A stretch of DNA of 64,000 nt from Chloroflexota bacterium. GTDB taxonomy: Bacteria > Chloroflexota > Anaerolineae > Anaerolineales > Villigracilaceae. The position numbers and the translations under genes were made by a program. The notes under the pieces are model-generated. The model ran no database searches. It saw nothing but the letters and a program-made list of their open reading frames with translations, and was not told the origin of the DNA. The first letter of the stretch is position 1. Each line of letters begins with the position of its first letter. The DNA is taken from positions 682,001 to 746,000 of the forward strand of contig JAIOOU010000003.1 of assembly GCA_021414245.1 (NCBI GenBank), in the 5' to 3' direction. Below, one piece after another: positions 1-8,513 of the stretch.

Positions 1-63
1 ATCCTCGAGTTCAGCTTTTAGTCTGGCTTCCCCTTCCGGTGTCAGGTAGTTGGTTTGACTCAT
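1..63 (-). CDS. greA: Transcription elongation factor GreA, N-terminal fragment
   Basis: Only the first 21 codons lie in the window; the gene runs off the left edge. The visible N-terminus, MSQTNYLTPEGEARLKAELE, has the YLTPEG...L..EL pattern that opens the GreA coiled coil. GreA binds RNA polymerase through the secondary channel and promotes cleavage of backtracked transcripts. The ATG is preceded by AAAGGA at suitable spacing, supporting the start. It lies 85 bp downstream of dgt on the same strand, so the two may be co-transcribed. The identification rests on a short N-terminus; GreB or a GreA-like paralogue cannot be excluded. Confidence 0.75.
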   Translation of the reverse strand, partial: MSQTNYLTPEGEARLKAELED

Positions 64-148
64 GAGTAAAATTCCTTTCTGGTTTGATTAAAGTTGAGGG
101 AAATAAAAAATCGTGATTGATTTTCGTCCCCCTCAATTGAAATGCTGG

Positions 149-1300
149 TTAGGGCTTTTCAGAGGGATTAAACAGCTTTTGATGTTCCTCGATGGCGTAG
201 CGGTCTGTCATTCCCGCAATGTAATCACAGATCGTGCGTTCGAGTCCGCGGGTTTCGATGAAAAATTTAACATGGTCGGGCAGGATGGCCGGCTCGGAAC
301 GGTAGCCATTAAACAGGTCCGAAATGATCCGCTCCGCCTTAACCTGCATCCTGACCACCCGGTAATGTCGATAAAGCTTGCTATAGAGCAGGTCCTTGAT
401 CTCACGGTTCCTGCGCTGCATCTCTTCACTGTACCCGATGATGTTATGCTTGAGCTTCTGGATGTCCAGTGCGGTTTTGACCTTGCTTTCCTTGATGCGC
501 CCGTCGGTCGCCTGCAGCATGTCGGTGACCATTAATCCAACCAAATGGCGGATCATTCTGTGGCGTTCCATGTCGCTAAGTGTGGCGCCACGCCAATTGT
601 AGGTTTCACGCAGGATTTCCCACAAGGCCACCCCGTCCAACAGTTGGGGTGTGATCATGCCCGAACGCAGGCCGTCGTCAAGATCGTGGGTGGTGTAGGC
701 AAGCTCATCTGCCACATTGGCGATTTGGGTCTCGAGATTTCCCCTCAATTCGGGGGAATAATCGCGGGCATCGGAGATGTCATATTCCGATTCGTGTTTC
801 ACCATGCCCTCACGGACCTCCCAGACCAGGTTCAGCCCGGGGAATTCCGGATATCTTTGCTCCAGCTCGGTGACGATGCGCAGGGACTGCTTGTTGTGGT
901 CGAACCCGCCGTAGTCCTTCATCAGCCTTGCCAGTGCGATTTCACCGGAGTGACCAAAGGGGGAATGGCCCAGGTCGTGTGCCAGACAGATGGTTTCAAC
1001 GAGGTCTTCATTGCCTCCCAGGGCCCGCGCCAGCGTTCGACCGATTTGGGCCACTTCCAGAGTGTGCGTCAGGCGGGTCCGAAAATAATCGCCTTCGAAG
1101 TTGATGAATACCTGGGTCTTGTATTCCAGTCTGCGGAAGGCTGTGGTGTGCAGGATTCGGTCGCGGTCGCGCTGAAAGGAGGTGCGATAATCAGGTTCGC
1201 TATCCAGGTATGCACGTCCCTTTGAGTCCCTGCTGCGCATCCCATAGGAAGCAAGGCTTTTGTCTTCGATTTCTTCGAGTTGTTGACGGGTAAAGAACAT
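149..1300 (-). CDS. dgt: Deoxyguanosinetriphosphate triphosphohydrolase-like protein (HD domain)
   Basis: A 383-residue dGTPase-family HD phosphohydrolase, expected to convert dNTPs (classically dGTP) to the deoxynucleoside plus triphosphate and so tune nucleotide pools. The N-terminus has the family signature FQRDRDRILHTTAFRRLEYKTQVF followed by RTRLTHTLEVAQIGRTLA, with the first metal-binding His, and HDLGHSPFGHSGE, with the HD pair. The length is usual for the bacterial type-2 dGTPase-like group. The weak AAAGG ribosome site is close to the ATG. It lies upstream of greA on the same strand. Substrate specificity cannot be read from sequence. Confidence 0.93.
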   Translation of the reverse strand: MFFTRQQLEEIEDKSLASYGMRSRDSKGRAYLDSEPDYRTSFQRDRDRILHTTAFRRLEYKTQVFINFEGDYFRTRLTHTLEVAQIGRTLARALGGNEDLVETICLAHDLGHSPFGHSGEIALARLMKDYGGFDHNKQSLRIVTELEQRYPEFPGLNLVWEVREGMVKHESEYDISDARDYSPELRGNLETQIANVADELAYTTHDLDDGLRSGMITPQLLDGVALWEILRETYNWRGATLSDMERHRMIRHLVGLMVTDMLQATDGRIKESKVKTALDIQKLKHNIIGYSEEMQRRNREIKDLLYSKLYRHYRVVRMQVKAERIISDLFNGYRSEPAILPDHVKFFIETRGLERTICDYIAGMTDRYAIEEHQKLFNPSEKP

Positions 1301-1319
1301 GGTTGGCCTTTAGACGGAG

Positions 1320-1366
1320 ATGTCATTGCGCCCCAGGAAGTATTCTCAGGTTCTACGCAATGACAT
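1320..1366. repeat. Imperfect palindromic element with GTCATTGCG arms
   Basis: The ends ATGTCATTGCG (1320-1330) and CGCAATGACAT (1356-1366) are perfect 11-bp inverted repeats around a 25-base centre. GTCATTGCG-type arms are common in dispersed palindromic (REP-like) repeats of bacterial genomes, and a related motif appears at about 55.07 kb in this window. It sits between dgt and the tRNA genes. It could instead be a terminator-like hairpin, but no T-run follows. Confidence 0.4.
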
Positions 1367-1372
1367 ATTGTG

Positions 1373-1456
1373 TGGGGCGAGAGGGGGTCGAACCCTCACA
1401 GTATCACTACCGACGGATTTTAAGTCCGTTGCGTCTGCCGATTCCGCCATCGCCCC
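1373..1456 (-). tRNA. tRNA-Leu (UAA)
   Basis: The minus strand folds as a class II tRNA. The acceptor stem GGGGCGA pairs with TCGCCCC, the anticodon arm ACGGA-CTTAAAA-TCCGT gives anticodon UAA, the variable arm is long, and the T-arm contains GGTTCGACCCC. The discriminator is A and the 3' CCA is not fully encoded, so CCA must be added post-transcriptionally. Confidence 0.96.
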
Positions 1457-1478
1457 GGTGGAGAGTGCAATTTTACTA

Positions 1479-1515
1479 TAAAAAAATAAATCGCCCAAGT
1501 TACGGGCGATTTATT
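1479..1515 (-). terminator. Hairpin terminator between the two tRNA genes
   Basis: AATAAATCGCCC (1485-1496) and GGGCGATTTATT (1504-1515) form a 12-bp stem with a 7-base loop. On the minus strand the stem is followed by a T-rich tail, placing an intrinsic terminator just after tRNA-Asp. tRNA-Leu therefore probably has its own transcription or relies on readthrough. Confidence 0.65.
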
Positions 1516-1519
1516 CTGG

Positions 1520-1593
1520 CGGTCCCGACGGGATTCGAACCCGCGATCTCGGCCTTGACAGGGCCGCATGTTAGGCCGCTACACCACGGGACC
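1520..1593 (-). tRNA. tRNA-Asp (GUC)
   Basis: A 74-nt cloverleaf on the minus strand. The acceptor GGTCCCG pairs with CGGGACC, the discriminator is G, the anticodon arm CGGCC-CTGTCAA-GGCCG gives anticodon GUC, and the T-arm GCGGG-TTCGAAT-CCCGT is canonical. CCA is not encoded. Confidence 0.96.
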
Positions 1594-1774
1594 AATTAGC
1601 TAAGCGGGCAGTAGTTTACCATGAGGATATAGTGATGTCAATACAAATAGAGGGCGAATCGGTTTTACAGGACCGCTTTAATCGCCTTTGGAAAATTATT
1701 TCCCTCGACGATTGGGTTATTCCACCGATCCGGGGCGCCAGACTTGCTGTTTTGCAAGCTACAAATCGCCGAAC

Positions 1775-1803
1775 TTGACACATTGAATGCCATGTTCTAA
1801 AAT
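1775..1803 (+). promoter_or_regulatory. Sigma70-type promoter for the Roadblock/V4R operon
   Basis: TTGACA (1775-1780), a 17-base spacer, then TAAAAT (1798-1803): consensus -35, ideal spacing and a one-mismatch -10. Transcription would start near 1810, giving a leader of about 60 nt before the TTG start at 1871. The 1594-1774 stretch upstream shows no gene. Confidence 0.75.
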
Positions 1804-1870
1804 AGGTTCACTATTTATGCAATTGATGCTTTGAAGTCGCAGGGCGTTATTTTCCCTTAGGAGGGCTGGT

Positions 1871-2242
1871 TTGACTAAAAATCGTACGCAACAGATGGTG
1901 GACCGCCTGCGTGAACTGCAGGCATCCTCTCCTGATATTGAGGCATCCGCCGTGGTGAGTGTGGACGGTCTCAGCATTGCCTCCGCCTTGCCGCAGGGTG
2001 TTGAAGAGGACCGAGTTTCCGCCATGTCGGCTGCAATGCTTTCCCTGGGGGAGCGCATTGCGAGTGAATTAGGTCGTGGTTCCCTTGAACAAGTGTATAT
2101 AAAAGGTTTGAAGGGATATGTCGTTTTGATGTCAGTCGGTAGTGATGCAGTTCTGACCGCACTGGCGCGTGAGCAGGCCAAACTTGGTCTGATCTTCCTT
2201 GATATGCGTCGCGCCGCCGAAGATCTGGCGAAGTTGATTTAG
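1871..2242 (+). CDS. Roadblock/LC7 domain protein (MglB-like)
   Basis: A 123-residue single-domain Roadblock/LC7 protein. This fold dimerises and usually regulates small Ras-like GTPases (MglB acts on MglA in polarity control). Visible hallmarks are the helix MVDRLRELQA, the strand AVVSVDGLSIAS, the long helix AMLSLGERIASELG, and strands QVYIKGLKGYVVLM and AVLTALA. The start is TTG, chosen because TAGGAGGG sits just upstream. It is first in a four-gene operon (gaps 10, 22 and 12 bp). No MglA-type GTPase is encoded nearby, so its partner is elsewhere or it works with the downstream response regulator. Confidence 0.88.
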   Translation: MTKNRTQQMVDRLRELQASSPDIEASAVVSVDGLSIASALPQGVEEDRVSAMSAAMLSLGERIASELGRGSLEQVYIKGLKGYVVLMSVGSDAVLTALAREQAKLGLIFLDMRRAAEDLAKLI

Positions 2243-2252
2243 TGGAGTTGCC

Positions 2253-2888
2253 ATGAGCCCCCTTCAAAAAAGTGGTTTGTATTACCCCAATAAATTTGGA
2301 ATGATAACGATCAAGTCCCTGGAAGAGGTGATGGGCAAGAATGGTTTGAATGCCATCCTGAATCTGGCCGGCTTAAATCATTATATAGAAAATTACCCCT
2401 CAGATACCCTCGATAAGGGATTTGACTTCGCCGAACTTTCCGCGATCGGCTCCGCGTTGGAGGAAATGTATGGTCCGCGCGGCGGGCGTGGTTTGGCTCT
2501 TCGCGCAGGCCGGGCGACATTTTCCGATGCCTTGAGGAATTTTGGCGCGCTTGCCGGCGCCGCGGACCTGGCATTTGTCGTCCTTCCGCTTCAATCCAAA
2601 CTTAGAATTGGACTGCCCGCCTTTGCCAAAATCTTCACGCAATTAAGCGATCAGGAAACCGTTGTCGAGGAGAAGGATACCGAGTGGATCTGGACGATTA
2701 AAAAATGTCCGTGTTGCTGGGGTCGGACAGGGGCGGACAAGCCTGTTTGTTTTGTTTCCACAGGCCTGCTTCAGGAAAGTTTGAAGTGGGTTTCCGGCGG
2801 CAATGAATTTCGTGTGAACGAATCCAAGTGCTTTGCAATTGGCGATAATGTTTGTGAATTCATAATACAAAAAGAGCCCATCTCCTGA
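2253..2888 (+). CDS. V4R (4-vinyl reductase) domain protein
   Basis: A 211-residue V4R-domain protein. This domain binds small hydrophobic or hydrocarbon ligands (as in XylR/DmpR sensors and bacteriochlorophyll 4-vinyl reductase). The C-terminal part carries the usual cysteine motifs, KKCPCCWGR at about residue 150 and SKCFAIGDNVCEF near residues 190-203. The N-terminal half has the family's 'GLNAIL...AGL' opening. It lacks a catalytic or DNA-binding partner domain, so a ligand-sensing role for the operon is inferred. A bacteriochlorophyll-biosynthesis role is unlikely here, since no other pigment genes are seen. Confidence 0.85.
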   Translation: MSPLQKSGLYYPNKFGMITIKSLEEVMGKNGLNAILNLAGLNHYIENYPSDTLDKGFDFAELSAIGSALEEMYGPRGGRGLALRAGRATFSDALRNFGALAGAADLAFVVLPLQSKLRIGLPAFAKIFTQLSDQETVVEEKDTEWIWTIKKCPCCWGRTGADKPVCFVSTGLLQESLKWVSGGNEFRVNESKCFAIGDNVCEFIIQKEPIS

Positions 2889-2910
2889 TCAAAATAAAAA
2901 CAGGTTCGTC

Positions 2911-3768
2911 GTGACTGACATCAAGCCAAAAATATTAATCGTTGAAGACGACCTTGACGTTGCCGAGATGCTGAACGCGTATTTTCGTGTTCAGGGCTAT
3001 GAGGTGTTCACGGTTAATTGGGGGGAGGATGGAGTACGTTCCGGTCAGACCGTTCATCCCGATATTGTGATCCTGGATATCCGCCTGCCCGATATAGATG
3101 GCTACGAAGTTGCCCGAAGATTGAGGAGCGATCGCCGTACCTCGGATATCCCGATTATTTTTCTGACTGAAAAAAGAGATCGCTCCGACCGTTTGCAAGG
3201 CTTTGAAATTGGCGCGGATGACTATATAACCAAGCCGTTTGATGTTCAGGAGTTGCGCTTGCGCGTGCGGAATGCATTGAAGCGCGTCAGCCAGGGATCA
3301 TTGACCAACCCGGTGACCGGTCTGCCGGAAGGGGCTTTGGTTGATGAGAAATTATCTGAAGTGTTGGCGGCGGACGGCTCTGCCCTGTTGTTTGTCTCCA
3401 TAGAAAACATGGATTCGTTTCGCGAGGCATACGGGTTCGTTGCATCAGATGATGTTTTGCGCGCGATCAGCTTGATGGTTGTGAATACAATGCGAGAATT
3501 CAGCCGGCCGGAGGATTTTCTTGGCCATGTGACCGGAAATGATTTTATTCTTGTTGTTTCCCCCTCTACTGTTTCCGTATTACACGAAAAACTTCGTGCC
3601 AGGCTGGATCAGTCGATGGAATATTTTTACCCGATTAAGGATCGCGACCAGATGGCAGCCCGGAAGGATCGACTTGAAATGAAACTTACTGAGCTTGCCT
3701 CACCGGCAAATAACCAATTCACTAATTTGGATAAACTGAAAAGTGAATTGCAGCGATTAAAGAAATAG
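2911..3768 (+). CDS. Response regulator: REC plus degenerate GGDEF-like output
   Basis: A 285-residue protein. The receiver (about residues 7-122) has acidic residues EDD at 12-14, predicted phospho-acceptor Asp56 (ILDIRLP) and Lys108 (ITKPF). A short 'TNPVTGLPEGALVDEKL' opening of a GGDEF fold begins near 131, but the catalytic loop reads TGNDF (208-212) instead of GG[D/E]EF, so diguanylate cyclase activity is doubtful. The C-terminus is a charged helix. The GTG start follows the V4R gene by 22 bp. The convergent 7TM histidine kinase at 4531-6306 is an obvious candidate partner, but this is unproven. Confidence 0.9.
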   Translation: MTDIKPKILIVEDDLDVAEMLNAYFRVQGYEVFTVNWGEDGVRSGQTVHPDIVILDIRLPDIDGYEVARRLRSDRRTSDIPIIFLTEKRDRSDRLQGFEIGADDYITKPFDVQELRLRVRNALKRVSQGSLTNPVTGLPEGALVDEKLSEVLAADGSALLFVSIENMDSFREAYGFVASDDVLRAISLMVVNTMREFSRPEDFLGHVTGNDFILVVSPSTVSVLHEKLRARLDQSMEYFYPIKDRDQMAARKDRLEMKLTELASPANNQFTNLDKLKSELQRLKK

Positions 3769-3780
3769 GATTGAATTTAA

Positions 3781-4521
3781 TTGCGCATAGCAGTGGTGAC
3801 GCCTACATATAACGAAGCGGAGAACCTGCCAAAGCTGATCTCCGCTTTGTTTTCGCTTCCACTCGAATTGAATGTTTTGGTTGTGGATGATAGCAGCCCA
3901 GATGGCACCGGGCATATTGCCGATGAACTGGCACTTCAATTTCCCGGCCGGCTCGAAGTATTGCACAGGCCAGGAAAGATGGGGTTGCGCTCTGCTTATC
4001 TAAATGGATTTCAAAAAGTATTGAATGGCGGTGCACAGGCGGTCGTCCAGATGGATGCGGATTTCTCTCATGATCCATCTGCGCTCGTTGAGATGGCAAA
4101 AATGCTGGAGTCTCATGATGCCGTATTGGGCTCCAGATATGTCAAGGGCGGCTCGGTCGATGCAGGCTGGCCGGTTTGGAGAAAAGGCCTGTCTGCTTTT
4201 GGAAATTATTATGCCAGAACGATTTTGGGACTGCCCTTGCACGATGTAACCACAGGTTATCGAATGTGGCGGCGGGAAACTATTCAAAAAATGCCGCTCG
4301 AGCGGATCCAATCGACAGGATATGTCTTCCTTGTGGAGATGGTCTACCTTGCTCACTGCCTTGATTTCAAGATCGGTGAATCCCCGATCTATTTTGCAGA
4401 TCGTCGTTCTGGAAAGTCTAAAATGTCGTTGAAGATCCAGATTGAGGCGGCAGTTCGTATTTGGCAGGTTGTGTGGGGGTATCAGGACCTGAAGAAGGCG
4501 GGTGCTTCCGGCAGGTTATAG
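3781..4521 (+). CDS. Polyprenol monophosphomannose synthase-like GT2 glycosyltransferase
   Basis: A 246-residue family-2 glycosyltransferase of the DPM1/Ppm1 type, expected to move mannose or glucose from a nucleotide sugar to polyprenyl phosphate at the inner membrane face. It opens with VVTPTYNEAENLPKL, has the nucleotide-binding VVDDSSPDGTG, the acceptor-site QMDADFSHDP (DxD-like), SRYVKGG, and TGYRMWRRE. There is no C-terminal transmembrane pair, so it is the soluble single-domain form. The TTG start lies 12 bp after the response regulator. It ends the operon and converges on the histidine kinase with only 9 bp between the stops. Confidence 0.88.
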   Translation: MRIAVVTPTYNEAENLPKLISALFSLPLELNVLVVDDSSPDGTGHIADELALQFPGRLEVLHRPGKMGLRSAYLNGFQKVLNGGAQAVVQMDADFSHDPSALVEMAKMLESHDAVLGSRYVKGGSVDAGWPVWRKGLSAFGNYYARTILGLPLHDVTTGYRMWRRETIQKMPLERIQSTGYVFLVEMVYLAHCLDFKIGESPIYFADRRSGKSKMSLKIQIEAAVRIWQVVWGYQDLKKAGASGRL

Positions 4522-4530
4522 TCGGACGGG

Positions 4531-6306
4531 TTAGCTGGGTTTTCTTTCCTCTGTGACTTCCCTTAAGGGAATGATGACTGTAAATGTGGATCCCTTGCCG
4601 GCCTCACTGTTTAATTCGATCCGGCCATTCATGATTGAAGTTAATTTTGCCACAATCGACAAGCCCAGACCAAAACCGTTCTGATTGGAATTTTCTACGC
4701 TGTTCACTTGTTCGAATGCTTCAAACACCCGTTTTTGCGCGTCTTGGGAGATCCCTATTCCGGTATCTGCCACCTGAATGGCCCAGCTGGATTCCTCGAA
4801 CTTCATGAATCGTACTGTTACGGAACCCTCCGAGGTGAACTTCACCGCATTGTGGACGAGGTTCATCACGATCTGTCTTAACCAAAATTGATCGCCGAGC
4901 ATTTTCTTTGGCAGGGTGGGATCTATGTATTCGATAAGGGTGATTCCCTTTTTGGTCGCATGATAATTCAGGGTGGACAGAAGGGGTCCGATCACCTCCT
5001 CCACGTCGAACGGATATTCCCTCAGAATGATTTTTCCAGTTTCGATCTGTGCCTGGCCGACAATGTTGTTGATGAATGAAAGCAGCTGGTTTGCGGCGTC
5101 CAGGATTTCGGCGGACGCTTTTTCTTGGTTAACGCTCATGACCCCGAAGGAGCCATCTTTGAGCATTTCAGCATAGCCAATGATCGCGCCGAGAGGTGAA
5201 CGCAGGTCATGCCCAAGATTGGCAAGCAGTTGGCTCTTCATTCGGCTGGCCGACTTCAATTCCTCCTCCGCTTTTTTCTGGGTGGTGACATCACTTATCA
5301 GAAGGACCCGTCCGTCTCGTTTGCCATGGTCGTCAAAAATGGACGTCGTACGCAGGGTTAAAGTCAACTTTTCAGCACCATTGTCCGATTGCAGTTCCTG
5401 ATGTATCTCGCCTTTCGGGTGAATGGTCTGCCAATCCTTCCAGGCGGGAAAAAGGGTGGTAATATCGCGCCCGATGAAATTTCCCCTGTCCTGAAAGAAA
5501 AGCGATGCGACCGGGTTGGCTTCCACGATCCGTTCCTTGTAGTCCAGAACGATCACGCCATCCTGCATGGCGTTGAATACCGACCCGTGCGCAATTGGCT
5601 GCAGATCCAGCATTCGGAAACGCAGGAAACTGATGGATAAGGCCATGTTGGTCAGGGTAAGCGCGAGAGGGGTCAGGTCAATTTCCGGAAACGGATTCCA
5701 ATTGGTTACATAAATGATATTTGCAACCCAGGGGAAAGCCATGCCTGCCAGCATGATCCGGGCCTGATACCGGTAGAGCGTTTGACCACGCAAAGTGATT
5801 TGCAGCAGGATCAGGGTCGTCGCAAGGATAAAAAGGTATTGATAGGCCACGAAGAAATAGAAAGCCGACCCGTGCGTCAGCGAGAGCGGGCCGAAGAGGC
5901 CTCCGCTGACCAACTGGACCTTCTCCCAAATCAAATGATGAAAATCGTTTGTAAGAGCAGCAAAAAAACCGGTCAGGGAAATTCCCAGCAACGTCCAGAC
6001 TCTTCCGGGAGTGAGCCACATTCCACGACCACTGTAATACATGGCAAAGAGAAACATTGCAGGGGCCACGAATGCGATCCCAAGATATTCCATCTTTGCC
6101 CAGGCAAGTTTTCGGACCAGGTCCGTGGATGAGATTTCGAGAATGTAGGTGAATGACCAGAATATGCCGCTGAACACGGCAAGAAGCAGGCTGGAAGCCC
6201 CTGGAGACCGGCGATATTCCCAAATCCGCAACAACAGCAAAAAGCCAACCACGCTGCTGGCCAGCAAAACGATAATATACCCGAAATAAAACGAGGCGGT
6301 ATTCAT
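4531..6306 (-). CDS. Sensor histidine kinase (7TM-PAS-HisKA-HATPase)
   Basis: A 591-residue membrane kinase. Seven hydrophobic helices occupy about residues 5-230 (HisK_7TM type). A PAS domain at about 238-345 starts FNAMQDGVIVLD. The HisKA phospho-acceptor His366 lies in LGHDLRSPLG, followed by a HATPase_c domain with N box (NLVHNAVKFT), G1 DTGIGIS, and G2 GFGLGLSI. The SHELRTP consensus is changed to GHDLRSP but the His is present. The ATG has no clear Shine-Dalgarno. It is convergent with the Roadblock operon, and its cognate regulator is plausibly the REC protein at 2911-3768. Confidence 0.93.
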   Translation of the reverse strand: MNTASFYFGYIIVLLASSVVGFLLLLRIWEYRRSPGASSLLLAVFSGIFWSFTYILEISSTDLVRKLAWAKMEYLGIAFVAPAMFLFAMYYSGRGMWLTPGRVWTLLGISLTGFFAALTNDFHHLIWEKVQLVSGGLFGPLSLTHGSAFYFFVAYQYLFILATTLILLQITLRGQTLYRYQARIMLAGMAFPWVANIIYVTNWNPFPEIDLTPLALTLTNMALSISFLRFRMLDLQPIAHGSVFNAMQDGVIVLDYKERIVEANPVASLFFQDRGNFIGRDITTLFPAWKDWQTIHPKGEIHQELQSDNGAEKLTLTLRTTSIFDDHGKRDGRVLLISDVTTQKKAEEELKSASRMKSQLLANLGHDLRSPLGAIIGYAEMLKDGSFGVMSVNQEKASAEILDAANQLLSFINNIVGQAQIETGKIILREYPFDVEEVIGPLLSTLNYHATKKGITLIEYIDPTLPKKMLGDQFWLRQIVMNLVHNAVKFTSEGSVTVRFMKFEESSWAIQVADTGIGISQDAQKRVFEAFEQVNSVENSNQNGFGLGLSIVAKLTSIMNGRIELNSEAGKGSTFTVIIPLREVTEERKPS

Positions 6307-6494
6307 AAAGATGAATTCTGTATTGATTTTATCGCTTTAATCCGGATTTGTATGTTTCATCAAAATTGCTAAAATCCCATCAGAAGGAGGCAGCTTTTAC
6401 CGAATGACAGCCTGGTTTGTCAGGTATGGCCCCTATTCAAATCATTCACAATCTGATATGATGTATATCGTACGCCGAACTTCTAATTTCAAGC

Positions 6495-6520
6495 CCTCGG
6501 CCCTCCCGTCGGGGGTTTTT
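6495..6520 (+). terminator. Terminator-like GC hairpin with T5 upstream of typA
   Basis: A C-rich run and GGGGG followed by TTTTT (6516-6520) can form a short stem with some wobble pairing. It may be an attenuator in the typA leader or a weak terminator; the stem is only about 5 bp. The rest of 6307-6585 shows no gene, only AT-rich leader sequence. Confidence 0.3.
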
Positions 6521-6585
6521 GTGTGTCTTACCTGTGGTCATCAATTATGATTTTCATTCATCAACCCTAAAACAAAGAGAAACCT

Positions 6586-8445
6586 ATGCTAATCGAACGA
6601 AAAGATCTCCGTAACATTGCCATTATCGCGCACGTTGACCATGGCAAAACCACCCTTGTGGATGAGTTGTTGGGGCAGTCGCATACCTTCCGCGAAAACC
6701 AGCATGTCGAAGAACGCGTGATGGATTCCAATGACCTCGAGCGCGAGCGTGGAATCACCATTCTCGCCAAGAATACCGCCATTTCCCTGATCGATCCTGA
6801 AACCAAAGAGCCCATCAAGATCAACATCGTCGACACCCCCGGACATGCCGATTTCGGGGGTGAGGTCGAACGCGTGATGAACATGGTTGACGGCGTGCTT
6901 TTGCTTGTCGATGCCGCCGAGGGACCCATGCCTCAAACCCGCTTTGTACTGAAAAAGGCTCTTTCCATGGGCCATAAGGCGATTGTGGTGATTAACAAAG
7001 TGGATCGAAAGGACGCTGAGCCCGCTCGTGTACTTAATGAGACCTTTGACTTGTTTATTGAACTCGGCGCGACCGAGGAGCAGGCGGACTTCCCGGTGGT
7101 TTACGCCCAGGCTACTGCCGGAAAGGCGGGGCTTACCCCGGACCTGAGTCCTGATCTTCAACCCATGTTCGACACAATCCTCAAGCATATCCCTGCACCC
7201 AAGGTTGACCCTGAGGCTCCATTGCAAATGTTGATCACCGCACTGGGCTATGATGACTACCGTGGTGTGACGGCCATCGGCCGTGTCTTCGCGGGTACGA
7301 TCAAGGCCGGACAGAAATTAACCCGCATAAAATTAGATGGCACCAATCTTCCGGAAACCGCCCGGTATCTTTATACTTTTAAGGGTTTGAACAAGATCGA
7401 AGTAGATGAAGTCAAGGCGGGTGACATTGTTTCCCTGGCCGGCCTGGAGGGGATCGCCATTGGTGAGACCCTGGCAGACCCGGCTAATCCTGTTGCATTA
7501 CCGACCATTAAAGTCGAAGAGCCCACAGTTCGCATGACTTTCGGTGTCAACACTTCTCCCTTTACCGGAAAAGAAGGCACCTGGAGTACCTCGCGTAAAT
7601 TACGCGAACGTTTATTTGAGGAACTTCGCACCAATGTTTCCCTGCGTGTGGAGGAGACCGACTCCGCCGAGAATTTCCTCGTGTCCGGACGCGGCGAACT
7701 GCATTTGGGCATCTTGATCGAAACTATGCGCCGTGAAGGTTATGAGTTCCAGGTATCCCGGCCCGAGGTGATCTACCACAAGGCCGATGACGGCGCTTTG
7801 CTTGAGCCTTATGAAGAAGTGCACGTTGAGACCAGCGCTGATACCGTCGGTGTTGTCGTGGAAATGCTCGGGAGCAGACGCGGCAAGATGACGGAGATGC
7901 ATGATGCAGGTCAGGGAATGACCCGCATTGTGTATGTTGTCCCCACCCGTGGATTGCTTGGTTTCCGATATCAATTCCTGACTTCCACCCGCGGTGAAGG
8001 TGTCATGCATACGATCTTCCGCGGCTATGACGAAATGGCCGGCCCGATGTCATCCCGCTCCAGAGGTTCGATCGTGGCCTGGGAGGCAGGCGTGACCACC
8101 GCATATGCCCTTAAGAGTGCCGAAGAGCGCGGTGTTTTGTTTGTAGGCCCTGGCGTAAGCGTCTACGAAGGCATGGTGGTTGGCGAAAACGCCCGCGGAC
8201 AGGACATCCCGATCAATGTTTGCAAGAAGAAGCATCTCACCAACATGCGCGCATCAGGCGGCGATATGGAAATCCGGCTGACGCCGCCGCGATCCATGAG
8301 TTTGGATGAAGCGATTGAATATCTTTCGGATGATGAACTTTTGGAAGTCACTCCGCAAAGCTACCGGATTCGCAAGCGCATCCTGGCAACCGACGAGCGC
8401 GGCAAGCAGACAAAAAAGGTGAAAGAACAATCAGGGGAAGAGTAA
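6586..8445 (+). CDS. typA: Ribosome-associated translational GTPase TypA/BipA
   Basis: A 619-residue TypA/BipA GTPase, which binds the 70S ribosome and aids 50S assembly and stress or cold adaptation. The G1 motif AHVDHGKTT, the G2/switch region [13 protein letters not shown]3 DTPGHADF and G4 NKVDR are all present near the N-terminus, followed by EF-Tu-like domain II and the EF-G-like domains. The distinctive BipA C-terminus contains the [15 protein letters not shown] motif. Length matches the family. The ATG at 6586 is preceded only by an AAAGAGAAA tract, so initiation may be weakly Shine-Dalgarno dependent. Confidence 0.97.
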   Translation: MLIERKDLRNIAIIAHVDHGKTTLVDELLGQSHTFRENQHVEERVMDSNDLERERGITILAKNTAISLIDPETKEPIKINIVDTPGHADFGGEVERVMNMVDGVLLLVDAAEGPMPQTRFVLKKALSMGHKAIVVINKVDRKDAEPARVLNETFDLFIELGATEEQADFPVVYAQATAGKAGLTPDLSPDLQPMFDTILKHIPAPKVDPEAPLQMLITALGYDDYRGVTAIGRVFAGTIKAGQKLTRIKLDGTNLPETARYLYTFKGLNKIEVDEVKAGDIVSLAGLEGIAIGETLADPANPVALPTIKVEEPTVRMTFGVNTSPFTGKEGTWSTSRKLRERLFEELRTNVSLRVEETDSAENFLVSGRGELHLGILIETMRREGYEFQVSRPEVIYHKADDGALLEPYEEVHVETSADTVGVVVEMLGSRRGKMTEMHDAGQGMTRIVYVVPTRGLLGFRYQFLTSTRGEGVMHTIFRGYDEMAGPMSSRSRGSIVAWEAGVTTAYALKSAEERGVLFVGPGVSVYEGMVVGENARGQDIPINVCKKKHLTNMRASGGDMEIRLTPPRSMSLDEAIEYLSDDELLEVTPQSYRIRKRILATDERGKQTKKVKEQSGEE

Positions 8446-8454
8446 TCTGAAACC

Positions 8455-8493
8455 AAAAGACGGAATTTACATAGTGTAAATTCCGTCTTTTTT
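8455..8493. terminator. Bidirectional terminator between typA and the lipoprotein gene
   Basis: A perfect 17-bp stem (8455-8471 with 8475-8491) closes a 3-base TAG loop. It is flanked by A-runs on one side and T-runs on the other, so it serves both converging transcripts: typA and the tyrosine-catabolism operon. Confidence 0.9.
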
Positions 8494-8513
8494 ATTAACA
8501 CTACGAAAACGAC

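Noticed and set aside
545-1225. 226-codon open frame antisense to dgt
   Set aside because: It lies opposite a convincing dGTPase-family gene, has no family motif or ribosome site, and its composition is that of a reverse-strand shadow.
6306-6585. Riboswitch in the typA leader
   Set aside because: Only a short GC hairpin with a T-run is visible, with no known aptamer consensus.
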